Assembly: GCA_002408205.1 (NCBI GenBank)
Contig: DHQY01000006.1
Location: 30,874-75,682, forward strand
Source of the DNA: Bacteroidales bacterium UBA5326
Lineage (GTDB): Bacteria > Bacteroidota > Bacteroidia > Bacteroidales > UBA932
Reading direction: 5' to 3'
DNA length: 44,809 bases
Shown: positions 1 through 7,836 of the stretch, piece by piece
How positions within the stretch are numbered: the first letter of the stretch is position 1
Layout: each line of letters starts with the position of its first letter
Notes under the pieces: model-generated
What the model saw: only the letters and a program-made list of their open reading frames with translations
Told to the model about the DNA's origin: nothing
The model's database searches: none
Translations under genes and position numbers: made by a program

Positions 1-27
1 GTGCAGGTTCGAGTCCTGTTCCGGGCA
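1..27 (+). tRNA. tRNA, 3' end only (identity unknown)
   Basis: The first 27 bases fold as the T arm and 3' acceptor strand of a tRNA. There is a 5-bp T stem (3-7 with 15-19), a seven-base loop TTCGAGT, the acceptor strand TCCGGGC and discriminator A at 27. CCA is not encoded. The 5' part and the anticodon lie outside the window, so the amino acid cannot be assigned. A strong terminator follows directly. Confidence 0.8.
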
Positions 28-30
28 CAA

Positions 31-74
31 TGGCCAATAAACTGAAAAACTGTTTATTGGCCATTTTGTTTTAT
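31..74 (+). terminator. Rho-independent terminator after the tRNA
   Basis: A perfect 12-bp stem (31-42 with 52-63) encloses a short A-rich loop and is followed by a T-rich tract (TTTTGTTTTAT). It lies only 3 bases after the tRNA end. It probably ends the tRNA transcript and separates it from the gene starting at 92. Confidence 0.85.
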
Positions 75-91
75 CAAAAAGGAGTCATATT

Positions 92-1384
92 ATGTTCAAT
101 GAACAGGAAAAACAAAAGATCATCGGGCTTTTAAGACAGGAAATTGTGCCTGCCATTGGATGTACCGAACCTGTAGCCGTATCGTTGTGTACTGCCAAAG
201 CCGTTGAAATCCTGGGCTTCTTCCCCGAAAAGATCATTGCCCGGCTTAGCGCCAATATTATTAAAAATGCCATGGGAGTTGTCATACCGGGGACCGGTGA
301 ACAGGGTCTGCCTGTTGCTATTGCATTGGGAGCCGTATGTGGGAACGCGGCTTACGGACTGGAAGTGCTTAAAGAGGTTACACCGGAAGGGGTGCTTCGC
401 GCCAATGAAATGGTAGAGCAGGGTGCTGTGTCTGTTGAATTAAAAAAGCATATTGACGAGAAACTTTACATAGAGATTGAGTGCCTGTGCGGCAGCGAGA
501 CTTCCCGCGCGATTATAGCCTCGTCGCATACCCATTTTGTTTACATCTCCCGGAATAACGACATTCTCCTGGACCTGGAACACACTCCCGTAAAGAATAA
601 AACGGTCGGACCTGTCTTACTTAATATGAAGACAATTTACGATTTTTCCGTTTCGGTACCCCTGGATGAAGTGATCTTCATTTTTGAAACAGAACGAATC
701 AACATGGAAGCAGCCGAATATGCCTTACGGGGCGATTTTGGACATCAGGTGGGCAAGGCGCTTACTGCGGAGGCGGGCCGGAAAATCGTAGGAGACTCTA
801 TCCTGGCCAAGGTTATGGCCTATACCGCGGCGGCATGTGATGCCCGCATGGGGGGTGCGCAGGTTACTATAATGAGCAATTCGGGAAGCGGCAACCAGGG
901 CATTGCGGCTACCATACCTGTGGCCGTTTTTGCCAGAGAGAACGGCAATACACGCGAAGAACTGCAGCGGGCGCTCCTGATGAGTCATTTAACGGCTATA
1001 TATATCAAACAAAGCCTGGGCAGGCTGTCTGCCCTTTGCGGGTGTGTTGTGGCGTCCATCGGTTCCGGCTGCGGCATTACTTACCTAATGGGGGGCGATT
1101 ACGAAAAAATTACTTACACGGTAAAAAATATGGTGGCCAATCTTACAGGTATGATTTGTGACGGGGCCAAGCCGGGATGTTCCATGAAACTGACCAGCGG
1201 CGTGTCTACAGCCGTTTTTTCGGCACTTATTGCCATGCAGGGACATACGGTAGCTCCCTGCGAAGGAATCACAGACGGAGACGTGGATCAATGCATCCGG
1301 AATCTGTCCCGGATTGGGACGCACGGGATGAGAGAAACCGATTCCTACATTTTTGACATGATGTTCCGCAAGCACAGAAGTTGA
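92..1384 (+). CDS. L-cysteine desulfidase family protein (UPF0597, CyuA/YhaM-like)
   Basis: This 430-residue protein matches the UPF0597/serine dehydratase alpha-like family. Characterised members (archaeal L-cysteine desulfidase, E. coli CyuA) break L-cysteine into pyruvate, ammonia and sulfide using a [4Fe-4S] cluster. Visible family signatures are GCTEPVAV near the N-terminus (about residues 23-30), the glycine-rich SGSGNQG in the middle, and conserved cysteines including CDGAKPGC near the C-terminus, which probably bind the cluster. There is no signal peptide, so it should be cytoplasmic. The ATG at 92 is preceded by AAGGAG about 8 bases upstream, a good ribosome binding site for this phylum. 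It stands alone between the tRNA terminator and the TPR regulator. Substrate is inferred from the family; other small amino acids are possible. Confidence 0.85.
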   Translation: MFNEQEKQKIIGLLRQEIVPAIGCTEPVAVSLCTAKAVEILGFFPEKIIARLSANIIKNAMGVVIPGTGEQGLPVAIALGAVCGNAAYGLEVLKEVTPEGVLRANEMVEQGAVSVELKKHIDEKLYIEIECLCGSETSRAIIASSHTHFVYISRNNDILLDLEHTPVKNKTVGPVLLNMKTIYDFSVSVPLDEVIFIFETERINMEAAEYALRGDFGHQVGKALTAEAGRKIVGDSILAKVMAYTAAACDARMGGAQVTIMSNSGSGNQGIAATIPVAVFARENGNTREELQRALLMSHLTAIYIKQSLGRLSALCGCVVASIGSGCGITYLMGGDYEKITYTVKNMVANLTGMICDGAKPGCSMKLTSGVSTAVFSALIAMQGHTVAPCEGITDGDVDQCIRNLSRIGTHGMRETDSYIFDMMFRKHRS

Positions 1385-1416
1385 CGATATTGCAAGGAAA
1401 GTACAAAACAACTTTC

Positions 1417-1424
1417 TATATTTG
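1417..1424 (+). promoter_or_regulatory. Bacteroidetes -7 promoter element (TATATTTG)
   Basis: TATATTTG fits the Bacteroidetes -7 consensus TAnnTTTG and lies 29 bases before the ATG at 1454. A TTG at 1390-1392 could be the -33 element, but its spacing of 24 is longer than the usual 19-21. Likely promoter of the TPR regulator. Confidence 0.5.
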
Positions 1425-1453
1425 TGAGAATATAATGCTTTATTTTGTCACCC

Positions 1454-3175
1454 ATGAAGAAAGTCGTTCTTACCCTGGCCATATTGTTTTTATTCCTGGG
1501 ATGTCACAGAAAAGTCTCTTACGAGGTTACGCTCAGACAAATAGACAGCATTATCATTGACCGTCCCGTTGCCGCCTACCAAATGCTCCTGAACATTCAC
1601 CCCGATTCGCTACGGCGCAGAGATCGGCCCTATTATGCCCTGCTCATGACACAGGCCATGCATAAAAACTACGTGCCGCTCAAGAGCGATTCCCTCATAA
1701 ATATTGCCATTCGTTACTACGACGGACGGAATGACTTTAAAAAGTACGCCAAGGCGCTGTTGTATAAAGGAGCTGCTGCAGAAGAAATGAACGACCCGCA
1801 GCGGGCCATGGAGATCTATACCGAGGCCGAGAAAATTGCTCTGAAAACAGATGATTACCTGACCATTGGGCTGATCAATTCACAAATGGCATTTTTGTAC
1901 AATAATATGTATATAGAAAATCAGGAAGATATTGAACGCCTAAAGAAATCTGTAGAATTTTTTAAAAAAGCCGGTCATAGTTCCAATGTGAATTATGCTA
2001 TTGGCCGAATAGGCCAGTTTTACCGCACTACTGACCAGCGTGACAGTGCATATCATTATATTGAGATGGCACGTAATATGGCCATTGAGCGTAATGACAG
2101 CTTGGCAATATTTTATTATTTTTCTTTATTAGCAAATACCTATTTGCTTGATGGTAATTACGTAAAATCAAAAGAGCAATCACTATATATAATTAATAAT
2201 CACGGATCTATAAATGTGGTTAATGAAACGTATCACTGTTTGAGCAGAAGTTATGCCCGGTTGCACAAGCCTGATTCAGCTCTGTATTATTATAATATGG
2301 TCAGAGAAGCCGATAGCAAAGACTATATGCATAGGAATTTATTGTCTTTGGCTGAAATAAAAAAAGCTCAGGGTGATTACAAAGAAGCTGTTCGCCTGAC
2401 CGAATTGTCCCATCATATCGCTGATTCTATTATTGATGCTGCTCGAAGTGCTGACCTGTATAAAGTTGAGAAACGGTATAACAATCAACGGTTGGAAAAC
2501 ATTAACCAGCGCCTGGAATACAAAACGCGCATTAACCATTATTTTATTATTCTCATCAGCCTGGTGGCGGTCATAATCCTTATTATTTCGCTTATTGTCA
2601 TTGATCGCAAACGAAGGGATATTTCAGAAACGATCTCGTTCATGGAGCAGCTGAAAACAGATACAAAGATCTATAGCAACACCCTGCTGGAGAAACTCGA
2701 CGAGAAGAGCCGTATTGAGATACAGCTCAAAGACGCCCTCGAAAAGAGGATCCAGACCATCCGGGAACTCATGGACATATCGTACCGCTATGGGGCGCTG
2801 CCGGATACGTTCGTAAAACAGTTCAACAAAACCATGAACATCAACCGACTGAGCGACGGGGCGCTGGATGATCTCTGCGAGGTAGTGAACGCCAAATACG
2901 ACGGGGTGATCGATTATTTTCAGAGTCAGCACGCAGATCTGAACACAGACGACATAAACCTGCTCTGCCTCATCTGCTGCGGTTTTTCCGCCACCGAAAT
3001 GAGCGTCTTTTATAACCACAACAACGGGAAATCTATCTATTCCCGCAAACGGCGCCTGGCCATGAAGATGAACATAGAAAATTCGCTCGATGAATACGTG
3101 ATCCAGTCCCTTGAGCTCTGTCATAATCAGAAAAAGAGCTATTTTTCTGAAAATCAACTGGTTACTTCACGCTAG
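1454..3175 (+). CDS. Membrane-anchored TPR protein with C-terminal HTH (regulator)
   Basis: The 573-residue protein starts with a lipoprotein-like signal (hydrophobic stretch ending FLGC, Cys17). Helical TPR-like repeats follow to about residue 350. A clear transmembrane helix at about 361-382 is followed by basic residues and a coiled coil (about 385-440). The C-terminal part (about 495-545, with GFSATEM and YSRKRRLAMKM) looks like a LuxR-type helix-turn-helix. This layout, a TPR sensor outside with coiled coil and HTH inside, is common among Bacteroidetes membrane regulators. ATG 1454 is preferred over the upstream TTG at 1445 because it begins the signal sequence. Its position before the radical-SAM cluster suggests it may control that cluster; this is inference. 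The signal it senses is unknown. Having both a lipobox and an internal membrane helix is odd; the N-terminal segment may simply be an uncleaved anchor. Confidence 0.75.
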   Translation: MKKVVLTLAILFLFLGCHRKVSYEVTLRQIDSIIIDRPVAAYQMLLNIHPDSLRRRDRPYYALLMTQAMHKNYVPLKSDSLINIAIRYYDGRNDFKKYAKALLYKGAAAEEMNDPQRAMEIYTEAEKIALKTDDYLTIGLINSQMAFLYNNMYIENQEDIERLKKSVEFFKKAGHSSNVNYAIGRIGQFYRTTDQRDSAYHYIEMARNMAIERNDSLAIFYYFSLLANTYLLDGNYVKSKEQSLYIINNHGSINVVNETYHCLSRSYARLHKPDSALYYYNMVREADSKDYMHRNLLSLAEIKKAQGDYKEAVRLTELSHHIADSIIDAARSADLYKVEKRYNNQRLENINQRLEYKTRINHYFIILISLVAVIILIISLIVIDRKRRDISETISFMEQLKTDTKIYSNTLLEKLDEKSRIEIQLKDALEKRIQTIRELMDISYRYGALPDTFVKQFNKTMNINRLSDGALDDLCEVVNAKYDGVIDYFQSQHADLNTDDINLLCLICCGFSATEMSVFYNHNNGKSIYSRKRRLAMKMNIENSLDEYVIQSLELCHNQKKSYFSENQLVTSR

Positions 3176-3331
3176 CGGTATCGGTTAATAATGTTCTGAT
3201 ATTTAGATAGTTGCGGTCTTGTTTTCTTTGCTGACTTTTTCGTTTTATAACTAATTGATTTTCAGTATAGATTCGATGGCCTGCTGACCTTTTTGAAGGC
3301 TAAAAAAGTGCCAAATCCCAACGGAAGGTGG

Positions 3332-3339
3332 TATCTTTG
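3332..3339 (+). promoter_or_regulatory. Bacteroidetes -7 promoter element (TATCTTTG)
   Basis: TATCTTTG matches TAnnTTTG and lies 24 bases before the ATG at 3364. No TTTG is found at the expected -33 spacing. It is the likely start of the transcript for the small secreted protein and the radical-SAM gene after it. Confidence 0.5.
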
Positions 3340-3363
3340 TTATACAACAAAACACACCACGTT

Positions 3364-3861
3364 ATGAAAAATTTACTCATCACCACCTTCACCATCCTTT
3401 TACTGTTTACTGCACCTTACATACTGCGTGCTGACCACAACGAAAAAGTTGACATGCAGAAAACAGAAGATGTAAGATTAAATCCTAGATCCATTACCGG
3501 CCCCGCCAAGCTTGCCCGCGTTCAGGACGTGGGTCTGGAAATGAAATTACCCAGTGAAACACTATCAAAATGCAACGACAGATTGGCTTTATCGGGTTAT
3601 TCCGCAATCCCAGAAGTCTATGTTAATTACGACCTGCTGGAAATGGACGTCGCTTACGATTTCCCAGATGGCAGGGCACGGGTATATATGTTCAATTCAT
3701 ACGGTTATTTAGTTCTGCAGGCCAGTATCTTCACCAATGGGTATGTGAATAGCTACGACCTGTGGTACCTTTCCCCCGGCCGTTATACTGTGATGATCAT
3801 TAACAGTAACGGAGAAAAATTCGAGGGAGCATTTGTCTATGGCCGGATGTCTAAATATTAA
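3364..3861 (+). CDS. Small secreted protein, DUF3244-like
   Basis: The 165-residue protein has an N-terminal signal peptide (MKNLL, then a hydrophobic run to about residue 22). The middle is polar and without recognisable motifs. The last ~70 residues form a beta-sandwich-like segment (GRARVYMFNSYGYLV, then GRYTVMIINSNGEKFEG) of the kind seen in DUF3244 and in other small exported Bacteroidetes proteins. The ATG at 3364 is chosen over the in-frame GTG at 3328 because it begins the signal peptide and lies after the -7 element. The gene is followed by a strong hairpin and then the radical-SAM-like gene. It could be a substrate of that enzyme or simply its neighbour. The family assignment is tentative. 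Confidence 0.65.
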   Translation: MKNLLITTFTILLLFTAPYILRADHNEKVDMQKTEDVRLNPRSITGPAKLARVQDVGLEMKLPSETLSKCNDRLALSGYSAIPEVYVNYDLLEMDVAYDFPDGRARVYMFNSYGYLVLQASIFTNGYVNSYDLWYLSPGRYTVMIINSNGEKFEGAFVYGRMSKY

Positions 3862-3893
3862 GCAAATGTGAGGGTCTTCACATCTTGTTTGGC

Positions 3894-3922
3894 GTGCGAC
3901 AGCCGTTTCTTGGCTGTCGCAC
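3894..3922 (+). terminator. Stem-loop (partial terminator or mRNA stabiliser)
   Basis: A perfect 11-bp GC-rich stem (3894-3904 with 3912-3922) has a 7-base loop, and only TATTT follows before an A-rich run. It lies between the 165-residue secreted protein and the radical-SAM-like gene. The poor T tract suggests incomplete termination, which would give more of the upstream protein than of the enzyme. Confidence 0.55.
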
Positions 3923-3948
3923 TATTTAAAAAATAAAAAAAGAGATTG

Positions 3949-5139
3949 ATGGCACTCCAGTATACACAAAAAATTGCTCCAAAGATAAACATGAACAACA
4001 TGGCTCCCCGCACTTTCTGGTTCTACCTTAAACCGTTCATATATCCTGTGGTTAAAGGCGAAAAAACGCTCTTGCTCAATACGATGGATAAGTATGCAGT
4101 TATTGAACAAGACGGAGTTATTGCTTCCCTGCTTCAGAAATGGATGGACAGGTCGTCTTTTGGTGTAGTGGAAGTGTCGTCAGATTCTGAAGAATACCTC
4201 CGGTGCAGCCAATTCTTCTCCAAAATGGAATACCATGCCATGGGCGGGTTGGCCGACAAAGCCCATGAATCTCATAAACCGCTGCAGATCACGCCGTTTC
4301 AATATAAAATGCTTTCCCCTGCAGCTGGAACAGGGTTGCATTCATCCAATGAAGTTACATTGTATATTAACAGCTCCTGTACCAGAAATTGTACCTGGTG
4401 CGACAGTTATTGCGACCAGTTGCGTTGTTGCACCAAACGCAGCGATTCGGGAGCTGTGATGGATCTGGACCTGATCCGCAATTTTATCCGGAATACAGAC
4501 AAGTCTGTTACACTGAACGTATGCGGCGGGAATATAACTATGCATCCACAGTTCGACACGGTTGTTGAACTGCTGCGCCAGTCGGGATTACATTGTATAT
4601 ACCACCTGCATTACCGTAATTTTAACGCCGATGTGGAGAAGAAGATAGGAGCTCCCATTGTTGTCAGTGTCGATTTCCCGTTGGGCGAGGAACTTTATTT
4701 GCCCAATCGTGAAAATATTACTTATCAATTTATTATTACTTCCAAAGATGACCTGGAGCAGTGTGAGGCCTGTGTAAGGAAACATGCTCCGGAACATTTC
4801 TTCCTGGCTGCTTTTCATACAGGGACAAACCAGGACTTTTTTGAAAATTATGTTTTTCTGCAACAGAAGAACATGTTGTGCGGTGCGGGCGAACTTCATT
4901 CAATGGTCCGCAATAAGATACTGAACCGGATATATTTCTCTCAAACCCTTATATTCCCAAACGGAGATGTACGTGTTGCCACCGACGGCGATGTTTTGGG
5001 CAACCTGTATACGCATCCCTATAAGAAAATCAGAGAGAAAGTGATTCATCATCATAATGTACAATTGGTTGAAACACAGAACGGGGAAACATGCCGTGAC
5101 TGTTTGTTCGCGGGTATATGTCCTCTTTCACATAAATAA
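3949..5139 (+). CDS. Radical SAM/SPASM-like protein of the GG-Bacteroidales peptide-system type
   Basis: This 396-residue protein resembles the pseudo-rSAM/SPASM proteins of GG-Bacteroidales peptide systems. Such systems modify ribosomally made peptides. The N-terminal ~110 residues contain a WFYLKPF segment like theirs. Near residue 144 there is CTRNCTWC, a canonical CX3CX2C motif for a [4Fe-4S] cluster, followed by more cysteines (DSYC, LRCC). CGGN about 50 residues later stands where a GGE-type SAM-binding motif would be. The C-terminus has CRDCLFAGIC, a short SPASM-like cluster site. The full triad suggests this copy may still be a working radical enzyme. ATG 3949 is used; TTG 3946 is one codon earlier, and a later Met (residue 15) is possible. 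The substrate is unknown. The gene sits between two small secreted-protein genes, 20 bases ahead of the second. Confidence 0.7.
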   Translation: MALQYTQKIAPKINMNNMAPRTFWFYLKPFIYPVVKGEKTLLLNTMDKYAVIEQDGVIASLLQKWMDRSSFGVVEVSSDSEEYLRCSQFFSKMEYHAMGGLADKAHESHKPLQITPFQYKMLSPAAGTGLHSSNEVTLYINSSCTRNCTWCDSYCDQLRCCTKRSDSGAVMDLDLIRNFIRNTDKSVTLNVCGGNITMHPQFDTVVELLRQSGLHCIYHLHYRNFNADVEKKIGAPIVVSVDFPLGEELYLPNRENITYQFIITSKDDLEQCEACVRKHAPEHFFLAAFHTGTNQDFFENYVFLQQKNMLCGAGELHSMVRNKILNRIYFSQTLIFPNGDVRVATDGDVLGNLYTHPYKKIREKVIHHHNVQLVETQNGETCRDCLFAGICPLSHK

Positions 5140-5159
5140 TTAGCTCATATGTCGTAATC

Positions 5160-5576
5160 ATGGAGAAAAAACTGTTCATTATTATCCTATTTATCACGAT
5201 CTCTGTGATGACTGGTTATGCCCAGCTGGTGGCCATTGGCCATATGTCTGCCGAGGTCGTTGAACCGGCCAGCATAACCAGTAAAGCTGTCACCGATTTT
5301 GAGGTGCAGGTTGTAACAAATGGAAGCATGGATCTTGGTGAAATTCGTGTCATTTCCGGTGGAAGTGTGGACTGGAACGTGGTGGTGAAACCAGCCACAC
5401 TTTCAAACAACCGGGGTGACAGCTTTACTATTGAGCTTGTTGAATCGAATGAAGATTTGTCCGATTCGCAAAAGAGGAACGGGGTACAGACCCTGCGTTT
5501 GTCTGCCGATGCCAGTGAGTTGGAAAAGCGGGGAATGTACCGGGGTTCCTATGCAGTAATATTATCCTATAACTGA
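5160..5576 (+). CDS. Small secreted beta-sandwich protein (DUF4402-like)
   Basis: The 138-residue protein begins with a signal peptide (hydrophobic residues 5-19, cleavage near GYAQ). The mature part is rich in beta strands and ends GMYRGSYAVILSYN, reminiscent of the last strand of DUF4402 and pilin-like proteins (a pattern such as GxYxGxYxVxVxYN). It lacks cysteines, so it is not an obvious substrate for thioether chemistry. It lies 20 bases after the radical-SAM-like gene and is probably cotranscribed. Its last 10 bases overlap the end of the convergent C25 peptidase gene. The function is unknown; a surface or fimbria-like structural role is a guess. Confidence 0.6.
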   Translation: MEKKLFIIILFITISVMTGYAQLVAIGHMSAEVVEPASITSKAVTDFEVQVVTNGSMDLGEIRVISGGSVDWNVVVKPATLSNNRGDSFTIELVESNEDLSDSQKRNGVQTLRLSADASELEKRGMYRGSYAVILSYN

Positions 5577-7834
5577 CTGGAGTGATCCAGCCTTTTTATT
5601 AATTTTTTCATTTCTTGGTTTAGGTCTGATCCCATGGATGCTTCATTTTTGAGGCATCCATTTATTGTATTCAGGATAGCATCCCGTTCAACCGACAACG
5701 TATACCAGCCAAGCGCTTCGCAGAGCAAAAGACGTACTTTTGGGTCACGTGTGTTGTCTGCCAACACCGTTAGCAATTCATCCGTTCTGTGGTGAAGGTG
5801 GTTGTTGCGCAATTGTCTGACAGCGCTTTCAATCTCGTCAAATGAAGCCTCCCTGTCCAGAATTACCGCAATCTGTTTGTCCATACGCGTTGCTTTACGG
5901 TCCAGGTCTTTAGTAACGATTTCCCGGAGTTCATCTTTTTGTGCCAGGTATGCATCATCCAATTGCCGGAGGTATTCAGCGCGGACAAGGTCCGGATTGA
6001 ACACACCCAGGGCGTTTTGGGCCGCATAGTTTACCCGTTGTACTTCGGTGGCAAAAAGAACGTTATTCACAAGGGGGGCAATGAAAACAGGGTCTCCAAT
6101 TTCACCGGCCAGGTGACACGATTGTCTGCGTATCATTTCGTACGGATGTTCCATACCTTTTATTACCGCAGAAGTCAGCTGCGGGGCATGAAGTAAAGCC
6201 AGCGCATTCAGGGCCTGTAAGTTCACAATCCACGAAGGATCTGTTGTAAACATTTCGTAGATCACCGTAGCTATCGCAGGGTCCTCTGTTCCTGCCAGCT
6301 GTTTTACCGCTGCAGCCCGGAGCACAGGCTCGTTTTCTTTTAAAAGTTCTTTCCAGTAAGCTGTCTCACGATTTCCGGCAGCCAGACGGTTTTCCAAAAT
6401 ACGGAGTTTTTCTGCATCCACGTTGGTCCCTCCTTTTGAAAAACGGAATGTGGGGTCTCCAATCAGATGCGATTCCAGAGTGATTACTTCCTTTTGCCAC
6501 AAACCGGCACGAAGACCCAGAGACAGGTATCCAATGAGCTGTTCGGCCCACTTATCCTGAAGCACATTAACTGTATTGCCCTGCGCCACAATGGTACGGC
6601 CGTCATTAAATATATGGTATCCGGCCACGTATTCGTCCTGGTGGAACGAGCCGTTGTAGCAGGCGTTCAATATGGTGATTCTCGCTCCGGTTTTCAAACG
6701 GGAAAGATCTTCAAGGGATATGTTTATATCGGCCCGGGCCAACGAATCGGCTACGCGCTCATTTTCAATCGCTTCGTCGGAAAATATGGCCGGACTAATG
6801 TGATAAGTCTCGCTCACATGGCTGATGAATTCCGCCTCGTCTTCCGTTCCTTTATACCTTTTATAACTGTTACGGAGAGATCTCTCAAGCTCCCTCAGGT
6901 TTTCTTCTGTGCTTCCTGCAACGAAGGTCCCGTTTATGTATTGCGTATCGGGGGCTCCGTGTTCGTAAAAAAGGAATACATCGGTATCTGTTTGCTGCAT
7001 CTTTGAGAAGAGCTGGTATTTCATGTAATTGTTCTGACGGAAGTTAAGGAACTCGTTGCCGGATGATCTTACAAAAGCAGAAGGAAAATATTCTCTGAAT
7101 ACAACGGGTTGCTGCCGCCATGCGGTAAGACAATCCGAGTTGTATCCGTGTCCGGCAAAATAGATCATTTTGTCCAGCGGATTGCCACTTCCTGACGCGG
7201 CATTGCTCTCGTTATGCGCCTCTACTACCTTTTGCAGGTATTTCCTCATGGCCGGGTACGGATCATTTCCCGCAGTAAGGCTCTTGGGTACCATAATACG
7301 GCCCGAATACATAGACGGATTAAGTTCAACCGGTCCGTCGGCAGTCAGGTTATAGTAAAAATACCGGCTGTTGACCGAATCTTTGCCGATATAGCGGAAA
7401 GTGAGATCCGGAGTATCGTAATACCGGTCCGAGGTTACCGACGATTCCACCATGGGAAAGGTGCTCTCGTTCATCTTGAAGGCAGTGGTCATGAATTGTG
7501 CCTGTCGTATGCGTACTATCGGAATATCGCCAATCAGAACAAATCCCTCAAGTACCGGTTTTTTCTTTTTCAGGCTTGTGATCTGCGCCTTAACATCCTC
7601 GGGTTTATCCCATTGGGCAGAAACAATGTAAGTGCCCAGTCCTTCCGATTCCAGCACGGCACGGTAAGCATCTATCTGCTCTTTGCAGGCTTCATAGGTT
7701 TGCCGGTCCACAATTATGGCAAAAGAGGTTGCGGCTTTAGGGCTGGCTTTAACCAGGTGCACCTTGGGTGCAGCGTTCAGGGTACAGGCAACAATAAGCA
7801 GTGCAAGGGAAATAAATAGTTTAATTGCCTTCAT
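5567..7834 (-). CDS. C25 (gingipain-like) cysteine peptidase with HEAT-like C-terminus, copy 1
   Basis: This 755-residue exported protein has a signal peptide (about 1-22) and a caspase/gingipain-like domain to about residue 465. The remainder (about 470-750) is an all-helical HEAT/armadillo-like region. Likely catalytic residues are His292 in EHGAPD, after a hydrophobic strand, and Cys392 in NACYNGSF, close to the gingipain CVNGDF motif. Other landmarks shared with its two paralogs are SDRYYD, YSGRI and ESHLIGDPTFRF. An extra GHG occurs at about 228-230. Gingipains cleave after Arg or Lys; specificity cannot be read here. There is no long propeptide and no type IX secretion C-terminal domain, so it may stay periplasmic. 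It is the last gene of the six-gene operon, 2 bases after copy 2. Confidence 0.8.
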   Translation of the reverse strand: MKAIKLFISLALLIVACTLNAAPKVHLVKASPKAATSFAIIVDRQTYEACKEQIDAYRAVLESEGLGTYIVSAQWDKPEDVKAQITSLKKKKPVLEGFVLIGDIPIVRIRQAQFMTTAFKMNESTFPMVESSVTSDRYYDTPDLTFRYIGKDSVNSRYFYYNLTADGPVELNPSMYSGRIMVPKSLTAGNDPYPAMRKYLQKVVEAHNESNAASGSGNPLDKMIYFAGHGYNSDCLTAWRQQPVVFREYFPSAFVRSSGNEFLNFRQNNYMKYQLFSKMQQTDTDVFLFYEHGAPDTQYINGTFVAGSTEENLRELERSLRNSYKRYKGTEDEAEFISHVSETYHISPAIFSDEAIENERVADSLARADINISLEDLSRLKTGARITILNACYNGSFHQDEYVAGYHIFNDGRTIVAQGNTVNVLQDKWAEQLIGYLSLGLRAGLWQKEVITLESHLIGDPTFRFSKGGTNVDAEKLRILENRLAAGNRETAYWKELLKENEPVLRAAAVKQLAGTEDPAIATVIYEMFTTDPSWIVNLQALNALALLHAPQLTSAVIKGMEHPYEMIRRQSCHLAGEIGDPVFIAPLVNNVLFATEVQRVNYAAQNALGVFNPDLVRAEYLRQLDDAYLAQKDELREIVTKDLDRKATRMDKQIAVILDREASFDEIESAVRQLRNNHLHHRTDELLTVLADNTRDPKVRLLLCEALGWYTLSVERDAILNTINGCLKNEASMGSDLNQEMKKLIKRLDHSSQL

Positions 7835-7836
7835 TG

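Noticed and set aside
3176..3331. Possible small ORFs between the TPR regulator and the 165-residue protein
   Set aside because: No frame with a Gly-Gly leader or Cys-rich core was found, so no precursor peptide is claimed.
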